DNA from: Pseudomonas sp. TH31
GTDB lineage: Bacteria; Pseudomonadota; Gammaproteobacteria; Pseudomonadales; Pseudomonadaceae
DNA: 64,000 nucleotides
Direction: 5' to 3'
Assembly: GCF_016650815.1 (NCBI RefSeq)
Contig: NZ_JAEKEZ010000023.1
Location: 186,001 to 250,000, forward strand
Shown here one piece after another: positions 16,248 through 25,468 of this stretch. The notes below the pieces were generated by a model. It searched no databases and was not told the origin of the DNA. It was given only the letters and a program-made list of their open reading frames with translations. Both the position numbers and the translations under genes were made by a program. The first letter of the stretch is position 1. Every line of letters starts with the position of its first letter.

Positions 16248-17303
16248 TCAGGCGCTGAGTACCCGGCAAGCCTCAGCCGGCAACGTCACTGAAACCGGAT
16301 TACCGATACTCAACCCAAACCCCTGACACGGCGTGCTCAGCGCGGTAAACGACACTCCGGAACACTCCACCGTGGTTTCAATCGTCGCGCCGATGTCGCG
16401 CACAAACGTCACCTTGCCCAGCAAGCGATTACCCGCTGTAGCCTGCGGCTGCGACAGTTGCAGGTCTTCCGGGCGAATCAGCATCTTGACCTTCTCCCCG
16501 ACCACAATGCTGCTGCAGATCGGCACTTGCAGCGCATCACCACCGGGCAAACCAACCTTGCCATTACCCAACGCGGTGGCCGGGAAAATGTTGCCCGAAC
16601 CGATAAAGTCCGCGACAAACTCATTGGCCGGATGACGATAGATCTCGATCGGCGTGCCCACTTGCTGCACCCGATGTTCACCCAGCACCACGACGATATC
16701 GGCCATGGTCATTGCCTCACGCTGATCGTGCGTCACCATGATCGTGGTGATGTTCAGCCGTTGCTGCAACTGACGGATTTCCACCTGCATCGACTCACGC
16801 AACTTGGCATCCAGCGCCGACAGCGGCTCATCCAGCAGCAGGATTTTCGGCCGCGCGGCAATCGCCCGGGCAATCGCCACGCGCTGGCGTTGACCGCCGG
16901 AGAGTTTCGCCACCGGGCGATCAATCATTTCCTGCAGTTGGATCAGTTCCAGTAACTCCACCACCCGCGCCTGCTGATCGGCCTTGCTCACGCCGCGCAG
17001 TTTCAGCGGATAAGCGATGTTCTCCCCCACCGTCATGTGCGGAAACAGCGCCAGCGACTGGAACACCATGCCGAAGTTGCGCAGGTGCGCCGGGGTGTGG
17101 CCGATGTCCTCACCGTCCAGGCGAATCTCGCCGCCCGTCAGGGTTTCGAGGCCGGCGATCATCCGCAGCAACGTGGTTTTGCCGCAGCCCGACGGACCGA
17201 GGAAACACACCAGTTTGCCCTCAGGCAAATGCAGGTTTACATCCTTTACCGCGCAGGCCGAGCCGTAGTGTTTCTCGACGTTTTCCAGAATCAGACCAGT
17301 CAT
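16248..17303 (-). CDS. ABC transporter ATP-binding protein, PotA-like
   Basis: Powers a polyamine/small-molecule importer at the inner face of the membrane. The 351-residue length fits PotA-type subunits: an ATPase domain of about 240 residues plus a C-terminal TOBE region. Walker A is GPSGCGKTT, the signature LSGGQRQRVAIARA, Walker B ILLLDEPLSALD and the switch His is in VTHDQREA. ATG 17303 follows GAGGTG. It is the last gene of the minus-strand cassette, 15 bases after a permease gene. Confidence 0.93.
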   Translation of the reverse strand: MTGLILENVEKHYGSACAVKDVNLHLPEGKLVCFLGPSGCGKTTLLRMIAGLETLTGGEIRLDGEDIGHTPAHLRNFGMVFQSLALFPHMTVGENIAYPLKLRGVSKADQQARVVELLELIQLQEMIDRPVAKLSGGQRQRVAIARAIAARPKILLLDEPLSALDAKLRESMQVEIRQLQQRLNITTIMVTHDQREAMTMADIVVVLGEHRVQQVGTPIEIYRHPANEFVADFIGSGNIFPATALGNGKVGLPGGDALQVPICSSIVVGEKVKMLIRPEDLQLSQPQATAGNRLLGKVTFVRDIGATIETTVECSGVSFTALSTPCQGFGLSIGNPVSVTLPAEACRVLSA

Positions 17304-17318
17304 GTTGCACCTCAAGAA

Positions 17319-18167
17319 TCAGAACGAAACGCCACCTTCACCCACCAGCTTCTCCAACGCCCAGATCAGGACGAAGTCGATCAGCACGATCAGCACGGCA
17401 AACGAGAAAACGGTTGGGTCGAGCGATGACACGGTGCGGCTGTACATCCAGATCGGCACGGTCATGACGTCGATGGTGTAGAGGAAATAGGTCACGGTGA
17501 ATTCGTTGAACGAGACGATGAACGCCAGCAGCATCCCCGCCAGAATCCCCGACTTCATCAAGGGCACCACCACATCGACAATCGCCCGGGTCGGCGACGC
17601 GCCGAGCATTTGTGCGGCCTCTTCGACTTCGCTGCCAATCGATAGCATCGCTGCCGTGCAGTTTTTCACCACGAACGGCAACGCCAGGATCACGTGGGCG
17701 ATCACCAGCCGCGAGGTGGTCATCTGGAACGGCAGGCTGTCGAACACCAACAGCAATGCCAGGCCCAACACCACCATCGGGAACACCAATGGCAGCGACA
17801 TCAATTGCAGCGCCACGGCTTTACCGCGGAACTCGCAACGGGTCAGCGCGTAGGCCGCCGGCACGGCGATGATCGTGGCGAACACCATGGTCAGGCACGC
17901 CACCATCAAGCTGGTGGTCATGGCTTTGCCCAGGCTCAGTACATCGCTGGCGTCCGGCGAAACGAAGGTGTGCCAGGCCGCTCGATACCATTGCAGGCTG
18001 TAACTGCTGGGTGGGAAGTCGAGGTTCGACGCGCCGCTGAACGACATGACGATCATCGTCAGGATCGGCAGTACCGCCAACAACAGGATAAAACCGGACA
18101 ACACGCCCGCGAACTTGCCGGTTTCCCCGGGCAGCAGCGAATAACGCTTCTTGGTCAACGTGCTCAT
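17319..18167 (-). CDS. ABC transporter permease, PotC-like
   Basis: A 282-residue inner-membrane permease with about six helices and the cytoplasmic coupling motif EEAAQMLGASPTRAIVDVVVP that docks the ATPase. NEFTVTYFLYT near the C-terminus is typical of PotC subunits. It overlaps the preceding permease by 4 bases (ATGA), so the two are translated together. Confidence 0.92.
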   Translation of the reverse strand: MSTLTKKRYSLLPGETGKFAGVLSGFILLLAVLPILTMIVMSFSGASNLDFPPSSYSLQWYRAAWHTFVSPDASDVLSLGKAMTTSLMVACLTMVFATIIAVPAAYALTRCEFRGKAVALQLMSLPLVFPMVVLGLALLLVFDSLPFQMTTSRLVIAHVILALPFVVKNCTAAMLSIGSEVEEAAQMLGASPTRAIVDVVVPLMKSGILAGMLLAFIVSFNEFTVTYFLYTIDVMTVPIWMYSRTVSSLDPTVFSFAVLIVLIDFVLIWALEKLVGEGGVSF

Positions 18168-19072
18168 TGCGAAGCCTCCAGCATGCGCCGACGACGGCCA
18201 GTGATGTATTCAGACAACGTCATGATCGCCAGGGTAGTAATGATCAACACCACACCGGCAGCGGACGCGGCGGGCCAGTTCATCAGCGGAGCGATCTGGT
18301 CATGCACCATCACCGCCAGCATCGGCACTCGGCGACCACCGAGCAGCAAAGGCACCACGAAGCTGCTGGCGTTATAGGCGAACACCAGTGTCGCGCCAGT
18401 GATGATCCCCGGAAAACTCATCGGCAACACCACCTGGCGGAACACCTGGAAGCGGCTGGCGCCCAGGGTCGCGGCGGCTTCTTCGTAGGTCCGCGCGACG
18501 CCGCGCATGGCGCTGGCAATCGGCAGCACAGCCAGCGGAAACGCAGTTTGCACCAGGCCCATCAACACGCCATTTTGGTTGTAGAGCAGCATGATCGGTC
18601 GCTTGATCAGGCCCAGGCCCATCAGCGCCTGATTGAGCATGCCCGCCGGGCCGAGAATCACCAGCCAGCCGTAGCTTTGCAACAGCAGGTTGACCAGCAA
18701 TGGCAGCAGTACGGCGGCGAGGAAGATCCGTCGAATAAACGGCGAGGTCAGGCGCGACATGGTGTAAGCCACCGGGATCGCCAGCAGCACGGCGATCACT
18801 GCGCTGAACAACGCCAGGCGTAGGGTCAGCATCAGGGATTTAAGGTAATAGGGTTCCAGCAACTGGGCGTAACTGGCCAGGCTGAACCCGGACCATTCCG
18901 CGCCCTTGGTGCCCACGCTCATGCGTAGCACCAGCAGGCTCGCGGCAATCAATACGCCGAGAAACAGCATCGACGGCGACAGGAAAAACCAGGCGCGGGT
19001 GGTGGGCGACACACCGCGGCGCGAACGCACTGGCACGGCGGCGACCGGATGAGTAAGAGGTTGGTGTTCCAT
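18164..19072 (-). CDS. ABC transporter permease, PotB-like
   Basis: A 302-residue inner-membrane permease, partner of the next gene. It has a cytoplasmic N-terminus, about six helices and the coupling motif YEEAAATLGASRFQVFRQVV. A REP pair separates it from the binding-protein gene upstream. Confidence 0.92.
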   Translation of the reverse strand: MEHQPLTHPVAAVPVRSRRGVSPTTRAWFFLSPSMLFLGVLIAASLLVLRMSVGTKGAEWSGFSLASYAQLLEPYYLKSLMLTLRLALFSAVIAVLLAIPVAYTMSRLTSPFIRRIFLAAVLLPLLVNLLLQSYGWLVILGPAGMLNQALMGLGLIKRPIMLLYNQNGVLMGLVQTAFPLAVLPIASAMRGVARTYEEAAATLGASRFQVFRQVVLPMSFPGIITGATLVFAYNASSFVVPLLLGGRRVPMLAVMVHDQIAPLMNWPAASAAGVVLIITTLAIMTLSEYITGRRRRMLEASQ

Positions 19073-19122
19073 AGCAAAGGTCTCGTCAATGGAAGATCAG
19101 AAATATCCGCGCACCCGGTCCT

Positions 19123-19211
19123 GTAGGAGCTGCCGAAGGCTGCGATCTTTTGATCTTTTCAGAGCCGCCGAAGAGCAGGATCAAAAGATCGCAGCCTTCG
19201 GCAGCTCCTAC
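19123..19211. repeat. REP pair (CTGCCGAAGGCTGCGATC type) inside the ABC operon
   Basis: Perfect outer arms GTAGGAGCTGCCGAAGGCTG and complement, with GATCTTTTGATC and GATCAAAAGATC inside. It directly follows the stop of the binding-protein gene, two bases away, and precedes the permease genes of the same operon. Confidence 0.9.
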
Positions 19212-19213
19212 GA

Positions 19214-20317
19214 TCAGGAAGAAAAGATTTCCGTGTAGCGACGAATCCATTGGTCATGCACGGTGGCCAGGAAGGCGTTGTCGTGCATGATCGCCTTGTC
19301 GGCAATCTGCTCTGGCGTGAGGATGTACGGGCTCTTGCGCGCTTCGGCGGAGATGATCGCCTTGGCGTTGACCGGGCCGTTGTAGATGTCTTCAGCCATT
19401 TTGCCCTGCACCAGTGGGTCCAGGGAGTGGTTGATAAAAGCGTAGGCCATGTCGGTATCGCCGGGGCGATTCTTCGGCATCACCGATTGCATCAGGTCGG
19501 TGTAGAAACCTTCCTTCATGCCAAAGGTTGCACTCAGACCGTAGGCCGGATCGCGGATCTGTTTCGGGAAGAACGCGGGGGCGTACAAGCCGCCCATGTC
19601 CAGGGAGCCGGTGCGGAACAGCTCGGCAATCTGGTTCGGGTTCTCGCCCAGGGTCACCACGCGATCCTTCAGCTCAGCGAGTTTCTTGAAGCCCGGCTCG
19701 ATGTTGTGTTCGTCACCACCGGCCAGTTTGGCAGCGATGATGATCAGGTCCATGGCCTCGGTCCAGTTCGGCGGCGGCAGGAAGATGTTCGGGGCCAGGT
19801 CTGCGTCCCACAGCGCGGCGTAACTGTCCGGCGCTTCTTTCTGGGTACGGGTGCTGTAGACCAGACTGTTGCACCACAGCAGGTAACCGATGCCGTGACC
19901 GTTGGCACCCGTGCGGTATTTCTCCGGCACGTCCACCAGGTTCGGGATGCGGTTCAGGTCGGGCTTTTCCAGCAGCCCGGCGGCGGCCAGACCTTCGGCG
20001 CCAACGCCCGCCAGGGTGATGATGTCGTACTGCGGACGATCACCGCCGGCCTTGAGTTTGGCGACCATTTCCGAGGTACTGCCGGTGCGGTCAGCAATGA
20101 CCTTGCAGCCGTACTTGTCTTCGAAGGTTGCCGCGATGTTGCGCAGCGCCGCCAGGCCGGTGTCATCGGACCAGGTCAACAGGCGCAGGGTCTTGCCCTG
20201 GAAGCGGGTATCGCTGGCGTTGGCACGGATGAAGGGCATGCTCATGGCCGCCGCTGCAACCGAAGCTACGCCCACGGTCTTGATGAATTGCCGTCTGTTC
20301 AGATCATGCTGGCCCAT
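19214..20317 (-). CDS. ABC transporter substrate-binding protein (PotD/F-like) with Tat signal
   Basis: A 367-residue periplasmic binding protein of the spermidine/putrescine class. The N-terminus NRRQFIKTVGVASVAAAAMS is a twin-arginine signal, so it is exported folded; most Pseudomonas PotD-like proteins use Sec signals. Family features include LRLLTWSDDTGLAALRNIAATF, YDIITLAGVGAEGL, GHGIGYLLWCNSLVYS and NPNQIAELFRTG. ATG 20317 follows GGGAG. It precedes the permeases and follows the aldehyde dehydrogenase, separated by 218 bases that may hold a promoter. Ligand unknown; a guanidino or amino acid-like compound is inferred from the enzymes. Confidence 0.9.
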   Translation of the reverse strand: MGQHDLNRRQFIKTVGVASVAAAAMSMPFIRANASDTRFQGKTLRLLTWSDDTGLAALRNIAATFEDKYGCKVIADRTGSTSEMVAKLKAGGDRPQYDIITLAGVGAEGLAAAGLLEKPDLNRIPNLVDVPEKYRTGANGHGIGYLLWCNSLVYSTRTQKEAPDSYAALWDADLAPNIFLPPPNWTEAMDLIIIAAKLAGGDEHNIEPGFKKLAELKDRVVTLGENPNQIAELFRTGSLDMGGLYAPAFFPKQIRDPAYGLSATFGMKEGFYTDLMQSVMPKNRPGDTDMAYAFINHSLDPLVQGKMAEDIYNGPVNAKAIISAEARKSPYILTPEQIADKAIMHDNAFLATVHDQWIRRYTEIFSS

Positions 20318-20535
20318 GAAGGACTCCCTTTGTTTTTTTTAATATGAGGTTGGTCGCAACCGTTGCATCCGCGCGTTCAGATCTGCTTCAAGCCCCCGGT
20401 TTCAAAGGACTTGCGCTGAGCCGACGAGTTCATCCTGAGGTCGTGCAAAACACCTGACTATCGATAAAAACTCATCGAAGCCATGACGCTGACGCATGCC
20501 TCGTTTGGAGGCATGCACTCACCTTTTTCGAGCGT

Positions 20536-21984
20536 TCAGACGGCCCGAATCACGTGTTTTATTTCCTGGAAAGCCTGCAAACCCCACGGCCCCAACTCGC
20601 GGCCGATGCTGCTCTGTTTGTAGCCGCCCCAGGCGGTCTGCGGGAAGATCACTTGCGGCGCATTGATCCACACAAGCCCCGCCTGCAAGGCGTTGGCGAC
20701 CCGATCAGCGGCCGCGTTGTCACGGCTGACCACGCTGGCCACCAGGCCAAACTGGCTGTCGTTGGCCAGGGCAATCGCCTCGGCTTCGCAGGTGAAACTG
20801 CGCACGCAGATCACCGGCCCAAAAATCTCTTCACACCACAGCGCACTGTCGAGGGGCACTTCGGTGAAAATCGTCGGTTGCAAAAAATAGCCGCAAGGCA
20901 AGCCGGCCGGGCGATTGCCGCCGCAAATCAACCTGGCGCCAGCACTCAAGCCGCGATCAATGTGGCCGAGCACGCGCTGATATTGCGCCTGATTGACCAG
21001 TGCGCCCATCTCCACATTCGGGTCGAACGGGTCGGCCACGCGAATCGCTTCGGCACGGGCCTGCAAACGGATCAGGAATTCGTCCGCCAGCTCATCGGCG
21101 ACCAGCACGCGGCTGGTGGCCGAACACATTTGCCCGGCGTTGAAGAAACCACCGCCACAGGCCAGCTCCACAGCCAGTTCAATGTCGGCGTCCTTGAGCA
21201 CCAGCAGTGAGGACTTGCCGCCCAATTCCAGGCTCACGCCCTTCACGGTTTCGGCGGCACGTTGCATGACCTGAACACCGACCGCGTTGCTGCCGGTGAA
21301 GGAAATCTTGGCGATGCGCGGGTCAGCCGACAGCGGCGCGCCGACCGCCAGGCCAGTGCCGCAGACCAAGTTGAACACGCCCTTGGGCAAGCCGGCCTCG
21401 GCGATGATCGCGGCCAGCTCCAGCTCCGGCAGCGGCGTGACTTCCGACGGCTTGAGCACCACGCAGCACCCGGCGGCCAGGGCCGGGGCGAGTTTCCAGG
21501 CCGTGGTGACCATCGGGAAATTCCACGGCACGATCAGGCCAACGACGCCGCATGGTTCGCGGCGCAGGCGTGCGCTGAAGTCGTCGCTTGGCAACTCGAC
21601 GGCGCTGTCCTGCTTGGCGTCCAAGCCCTCGGCCAGGCCGGCGTAGTACTCGAACGTAGCGATCACGTCATCGACATCGATAGCCGCTTCGAACAGCGGT
21701 TTGCCGTTGTTGCTCGACTGCAAATGCATCAACTGTTCGCGACCGGCCTGCACGCCAGCGGCGATTTTGCGCAGGATCGCACCGCGCTCGGTGCCGGTGG
21801 TTTTCGACCAGTCGCCGAAGGCTTTGGTCGCGGCGTTGACGGCTTGGTCAACGGCTTGAGCATCGCCGCCATTAACGGTAGTCAACAGGGCTTCGGTCGC
21901 CGGGTTGATCACCCGCAAATGTTCCTGGCCGGCGGACCATTGGCCATCGATGTACAAACCCTCCAGAGTGGTTGGGAAACTCAT
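20536..21984 (-). CDS. NAD(P)-dependent aldehyde dehydrogenase
   Basis: Oxidises an aldehyde to the acid in the cytoplasm. The 482-residue chain has the class features: LIVPWNFPMVTTAWKLAPAL, ISFTGSNAVG, the general base in SLELGGKSS, and the catalytic Cys in FFNAGQMCSATSRVLV; the later EEIFGPVICV is also present. It overlaps the upstream decarboxylase stop by ATGA and is thus translationally coupled. Together the pair would convert a 2-oxo acid to the aldehyde and then to the one-carbon-shorter acid, as AruI and KauB do for 2-ketoarginine. Confidence 0.93.
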   Translation of the reverse strand: MSFPTTLEGLYIDGQWSAGQEHLRVINPATEALLTTVNGGDAQAVDQAVNAATKAFGDWSKTTGTERGAILRKIAAGVQAGREQLMHLQSSNNGKPLFEAAIDVDDVIATFEYYAGLAEGLDAKQDSAVELPSDDFSARLRREPCGVVGLIVPWNFPMVTTAWKLAPALAAGCCVVLKPSEVTPLPELELAAIIAEAGLPKGVFNLVCGTGLAVGAPLSADPRIAKISFTGSNAVGVQVMQRAAETVKGVSLELGGKSSLLVLKDADIELAVELACGGGFFNAGQMCSATSRVLVADELADEFLIRLQARAEAIRVADPFDPNVEMGALVNQAQYQRVLGHIDRGLSAGARLICGGNRPAGLPCGYFLQPTIFTEVPLDSALWCEEIFGPVICVRSFTCEAEAIALANDSQFGLVASVVSRDNAAADRVANALQAGLVWINAPQVIFPQTAWGGYKQSSIGRELGPWGLQAFQEIKHVIRAV

Positions 21985-23618
21985 TTCGACACCGCCTTCA
22001 TCCACTGAGTCTGATCGATTTCAATCAGGGTCGGGCCCTGACGGTCGGCGGCAGCGCGCAGTGCGCTGCGCAGTTGCTCGACACCATTCACTGCTTCGGC
22101 GGCGCAGCCCAAAGCCTTGGCCACACCGATAAAGTCCGGGGTGTAGATGTCCACGCCCACCGGTTCGATGGCGCGGTTGAGCATGTACTTTTTGATTTCT
22201 TCGTAGCCCTGGTTATTCCACAGCAGGACGATGACCGGCGTACGCGCTTCAACGGCGCTGGCCAGTTCCGGCAGGGTGAACTGCAGGCCGCCGTCGCCGA
22301 TCAGGCACACCACGGGCGGACGGGCGCCGCTTTCAACGCTGCCGCCGAGCCAGGCACCGATTGCCGCCGGCAAGGCGTAACCCAGGGTGCCGTAACCGGT
22401 GGACGAATTGAACCAGCGGCGCGGACGCTCCGGGTTGAAGGTCAGGTTGCCGGTGTACACCGGCTGGGTCGAATCGCCGACAAACACAGCGTCCGGCAGT
22501 TCGTGCAATACGGTTTCGAGGAAGCGGGTCTGGGCCAGGGTCGGCGCATCCCAAGTCGCGGCCAGTTCTTCACGCAAACGCGCGGCACGCACCTGGCCCC
22601 AATCGTTACGGCGTTCGGCCAGCGACTTGTGCGACAGCGCACTCAGCAAGGCTTGCGCGGCGTTGCGCGAGTCGGACACCAGCGCGACGTGCGGCGGGTA
22701 GTTACGCACGGTCTGGTCCGGGTCGATATCGACGCGCAGCAGTTTGCCGGGGATCTCGAAGCCGCCCGCGAAGGTCACGTCGTAATCGGTTTCGGCGAGT
22801 TCGGTACCGATGGCCAGCACCACGTCAGCCTCCGCGACCAGGGCGCGGGTGGCGACCAGGCTTTGGGTCGAACCGATCAACAATGGATGGTTGGATTCGA
22901 GCATGCCTTTGGCGTTGATGGTCAGCGCGACGGGGGCGTCGAGCAATTCAGCCAGTTCGGTCAACTCGGCAGCGGCCTCGATGGCACCGCCACCGGCCAG
23001 GATCAACGGGCGTTTGGCGCCGGCCAGCAACGCTGTCATGCACGAAACGGCGGTCGGCGAGGCACCTGCGCGATCGATGTTGACCGGTACGCTGCTGAGC
23101 AAGTCATCGGCTTCTTCTACCAACACATCCAACGGAATTTCGATGTGCACCGGGCGCGGACGACCGGCCTGGAACAACGCGAACGCACGGGCCAATACCC
23201 CCGGCAATTCCGACGCCGACATCAAAGTATGGGAGAACGCCGCGACGCCGCCGACCAAGGCGCTCTGGTTCGGCAGCTCATGAAGCTTGCCGCGACCACC
23301 ACCCAACTGGTTGCGGGTCTGCACGCTGGAGATCACCAGCATCGGGATCGAATCCGCATACGCCTGACCCATCGCTGTGGTGATGTTGGTCATGCCAGGG
23401 CCTGTGATGATGAAGCAGACACCCGGTTTGCCGCTGGTGCGGGCGTAGCCGTCGGCCATGAAGCCGGCACCTTGTTCGTGACGCGGAGTGACGTGGTTGA
23501 TGCTCGAACGGGCCAGCCCGCGATACAGCTCAACGGTATGCACCCCGGGAATGCCGAACACCTGCTCGACCCCGTAGTCTTCGAGTAACTTGACCAATAC
23601 TTCGCCGCACGTCGCCAT
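21981..23618 (-). CDS. thiamine diphosphate-dependent 2-oxo acid decarboxylase (AruI-like)
   Basis: A 545-residue protein of the acetolactate synthase/decarboxylase superfamily. The catalytic Glu is in TPRHEQGAGFMADGYARTSG. The central domain holds residues of the cofactor fold, and the ThDP motif runs from CLIGDGGLQFTLPELASAVE to LLWNNQGY. I recall closely similar Pseudomonas proteins named 5-guanidino-2-oxopentanoate decarboxylase, the AruI enzyme of the arginine transaminase pathway, but no transaminase gene lies here. ATG 23618 has GAAGGG; the longer frame lacks a ribosome site. It is first in the cassette and diverges from the LysR gene. Confidence 0.85.
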   Translation of the reverse strand: MATCGEVLVKLLEDYGVEQVFGIPGVHTVELYRGLARSSINHVTPRHEQGAGFMADGYARTSGKPGVCFIITGPGMTNITTAMGQAYADSIPMLVISSVQTRNQLGGGRGKLHELPNQSALVGGVAAFSHTLMSASELPGVLARAFALFQAGRPRPVHIEIPLDVLVEEADDLLSSVPVNIDRAGASPTAVSCMTALLAGAKRPLILAGGGAIEAAAELTELAELLDAPVALTINAKGMLESNHPLLIGSTQSLVATRALVAEADVVLAIGTELAETDYDVTFAGGFEIPGKLLRVDIDPDQTVRNYPPHVALVSDSRNAAQALLSALSHKSLAERRNDWGQVRAARLREELAATWDAPTLAQTRFLETVLHELPDAVFVGDSTQPVYTGNLTFNPERPRRWFNSSTGYGTLGYALPAAIGAWLGGSVESGARPPVVCLIGDGGLQFTLPELASAVEARTPVIVLLWNNQGYEEIKKYMLNRAIEPVGVDIYTPDFIGVAKALGCAAEAVNGVEQLRSALRAAADRQGPTLIEIDQTQWMKAVSK

Positions 23619-23777
23619 GTCTTTGCCCTTCTTGTTCGTTTGAGACGCCGGGCCTGCGCAGTGTTTATGATGCGTAGGCAAGCCCAGGGATGGCCTCATT
23701 GGAACGGGCGAGACGTAGCCGCAACAATGGATAAAAAGTCATACTAGCCATGTCCTCACGTCATACCTTGGGTCCTC

Positions 23778-24658
23778 ATGAAACGACTGCCTCCCCTACC
23801 CGCCCTGCACACTTTTCTGATCACGGCACAGTGCTGCAACTTCACCGGGCTGCCGAGCAGTTGCACATCACCCAGGGCGCGGTGAGCCGACAGATCGCCG
23901 GACTGGAAGATCATCTGGGTTATGAGTTGTTCATCCGCCAGGCCCGAGGCCTGGACCTGACCGCCGAAGGACGGGAATGGCTGCCGAGGGTGCAGCAGAT
24001 TTTCGGCCTGATCGGCGAGGCGGTGGAGCAGATCGGAGCGAAGCGCGAAACCCTGCAACTCAAGGCCCCGACCTGCGTGATGCGCTGGTTGTTGCCGCGC
24101 CTGATGCAATGGCAAAAGGAACGCCCGGATGTGCCCGTGGAGCTGACCACCACAGTGCGGCACGGGGTGGATTTTCATCGTGAACAGTTTGATGCAGCGG
24201 TGATGTATGGCGCGCCGCCGGACACTTCACTGGCGTCCCTTCGGCTGTTCGATGAGCAATTGACCCCGGTCTGCTCGCGGCCATTGCTCGAAGGGCCCGT
24301 GCCGTTGCACTCGCCGCAGGATCTGGAACAACACATGCTGCTGCACCCGACTCGCGACGAGCGCGACTGGAAAGCCTGGTTGGCCACGGCGGATATTCAC
24401 TTGAGTAATGTCAGCAAGGGCCAGCACTTCGAAACCCTGGACCTGGCGATGTCGATGGCGTCCCAGGGAACGGGGGTGGCGATTGGCGACTGGTCGTTGA
24501 TTGGCGATGACCTGAGTGCCGGGCGGCTGGTCATGCCCTTTGAATTGAAGGTGAAAACCGGGTTGGCGTATTACCTGGTGCTGCCGCAGAAGCCGACACC
24601 TTCGCCGAAGTTGCAGGAATTGTTGGGGTGGTTGGTCGAGCAGGCTCAGGCGCGCTGA
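23778..24658 (+). pseudogene. LysR family regulator with an apparent one-base deletion
   Basis: The true start is ATG 23778 (MKRLPPLPALHTFLITAQCC), which aligns with the normal LysR N-terminus. At 23845-23847 the frame breaks: after NFT the sequence reads ACC GGG CTG, whereas a third C (ACC CGG GCT GCC GAG) would continue as RAAEQLHITQGAVSRQIAGL, the remainder of the helix-turn-helix, in the frame that stays open to 24658. One C lost at CCCGGG is the simplest reading. With it restored the protein is 293 residues with a GcvA-like effector domain. It diverges from the decarboxylase operon, which it probably controls. A sequencing error is as likely as a real mutation. Confidence 0.85.
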
Positions 24659-24681
24659 GTCGACACACACCGCCATACACC

Positions 24682-24724
24682 GTAGGAGCTGCCGAACGCG
24701 GCCCGAGCCTTCGGCAGCTCCTAC
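24682..24724. repeat. short REP palindrome
   Basis: GTAGGAGCTGCCGAA and TTCGGCAGCTCCTAC flank a 13-base centre CGCGGCCCGAGCC; the GATC-containing parts are missing. Confidence 0.8.
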
Positions 24725-24741
24725 GGGGTTGTGTTTTTGGC

Positions 24742-25356
24742 TTAGTAGCCGACTGCAAATCGCTGACGCGAATGCTTCGGCGTTTCCACTTCATCGATCA
24801 GCGCAATCGCGTAATCAGCGAAGGTAATCCAGCTCCGACCTTCTGCGCTCACCAGCAAATCATCCTTGCCGATCCGGAACTTGCCGGTGCGTTCACCTTC
24901 AACAAACTCCGCCGATGGCGACAGGAAGGTCCAGTCCAGTTCCTTCTCCTGACGCAGGTTTTCCAGGAACAAGGCACCGGCACCGGCCTCCGCCTTGTAA
25001 GCCAGCGGAAAGCCTTCGCTGTCGATGACACGGCCGCCATTTGGCAGCAACAACGAACCGGCACCACCCACCACCAACAGACGTTTGACCCCGGCCTTTT
25101 TCACCGGCCCGACCACAGCACTGGAAGGCAACGTCGAGAAGTGCGCAGCGCTGATCACCACGTCATGACCGGCAACGGCGGCTTGCAGTGCCTGGGCATC
25201 CAGGGCGTCGACGTTCTTGCTGACGACTCCGGCGCGCTGGCCGATCTTCGAGGTATCGCGGGCGATGGCGGTAACGTTGTGACCGCGACGCAGGGCTTCT
25301 TCCAACAGTTGGCTACCGGCACGACCGGTGGCACCGATGATTGCGATTTTGCTCAT
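24742..25356 (-). CDS. NAD(P)-dependent oxidoreductase, NmrA/atypical SDR type
   Basis: A 204-residue Rossmann protein. The N-terminus KIAIIGATGRAGSQLLEEA holds the GxxGxxG nucleotide site, and VKRLLVVGGAGSL and LDWTFLSPSAEF are typical of YwnB/NmrA-like family members. The classic YxxxK pair is not obvious, so it may be a redox-sensor or an atypical reductase. ATG 25356 follows GGAG; the 30-residue upstream extension is unlikely. It is 112 bases downstream of the hydrolase gene on the same strand and may be co-transcribed. Confidence 0.85.
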   Translation of the reverse strand: MSKIAIIGATGRAGSQLLEEALRRGHNVTAIARDTSKIGQRAGVVSKNVDALDAQALQAAVAGHDVVISAAHFSTLPSSAVVGPVKKAGVKRLLVVGGAGSLLLPNGGRVIDSEGFPLAYKAEAGAGALFLENLRQEKELDWTFLSPSAEFVEGERTGKFRIGKDDLLVSAEGRSWITFADYAIALIDEVETPKHSRQRFAVGY

Positions 25357-25468
25357 GACGTTCTCCAGTTGGGTGGGTGTATCCCGTTCAATCAACTTGC
25401 TCACGAATCGATCAACTGACTCGCGACTGCTCTGTGTAGGGGTCAAGTACGTTCAGTGAAGCGGCGGG

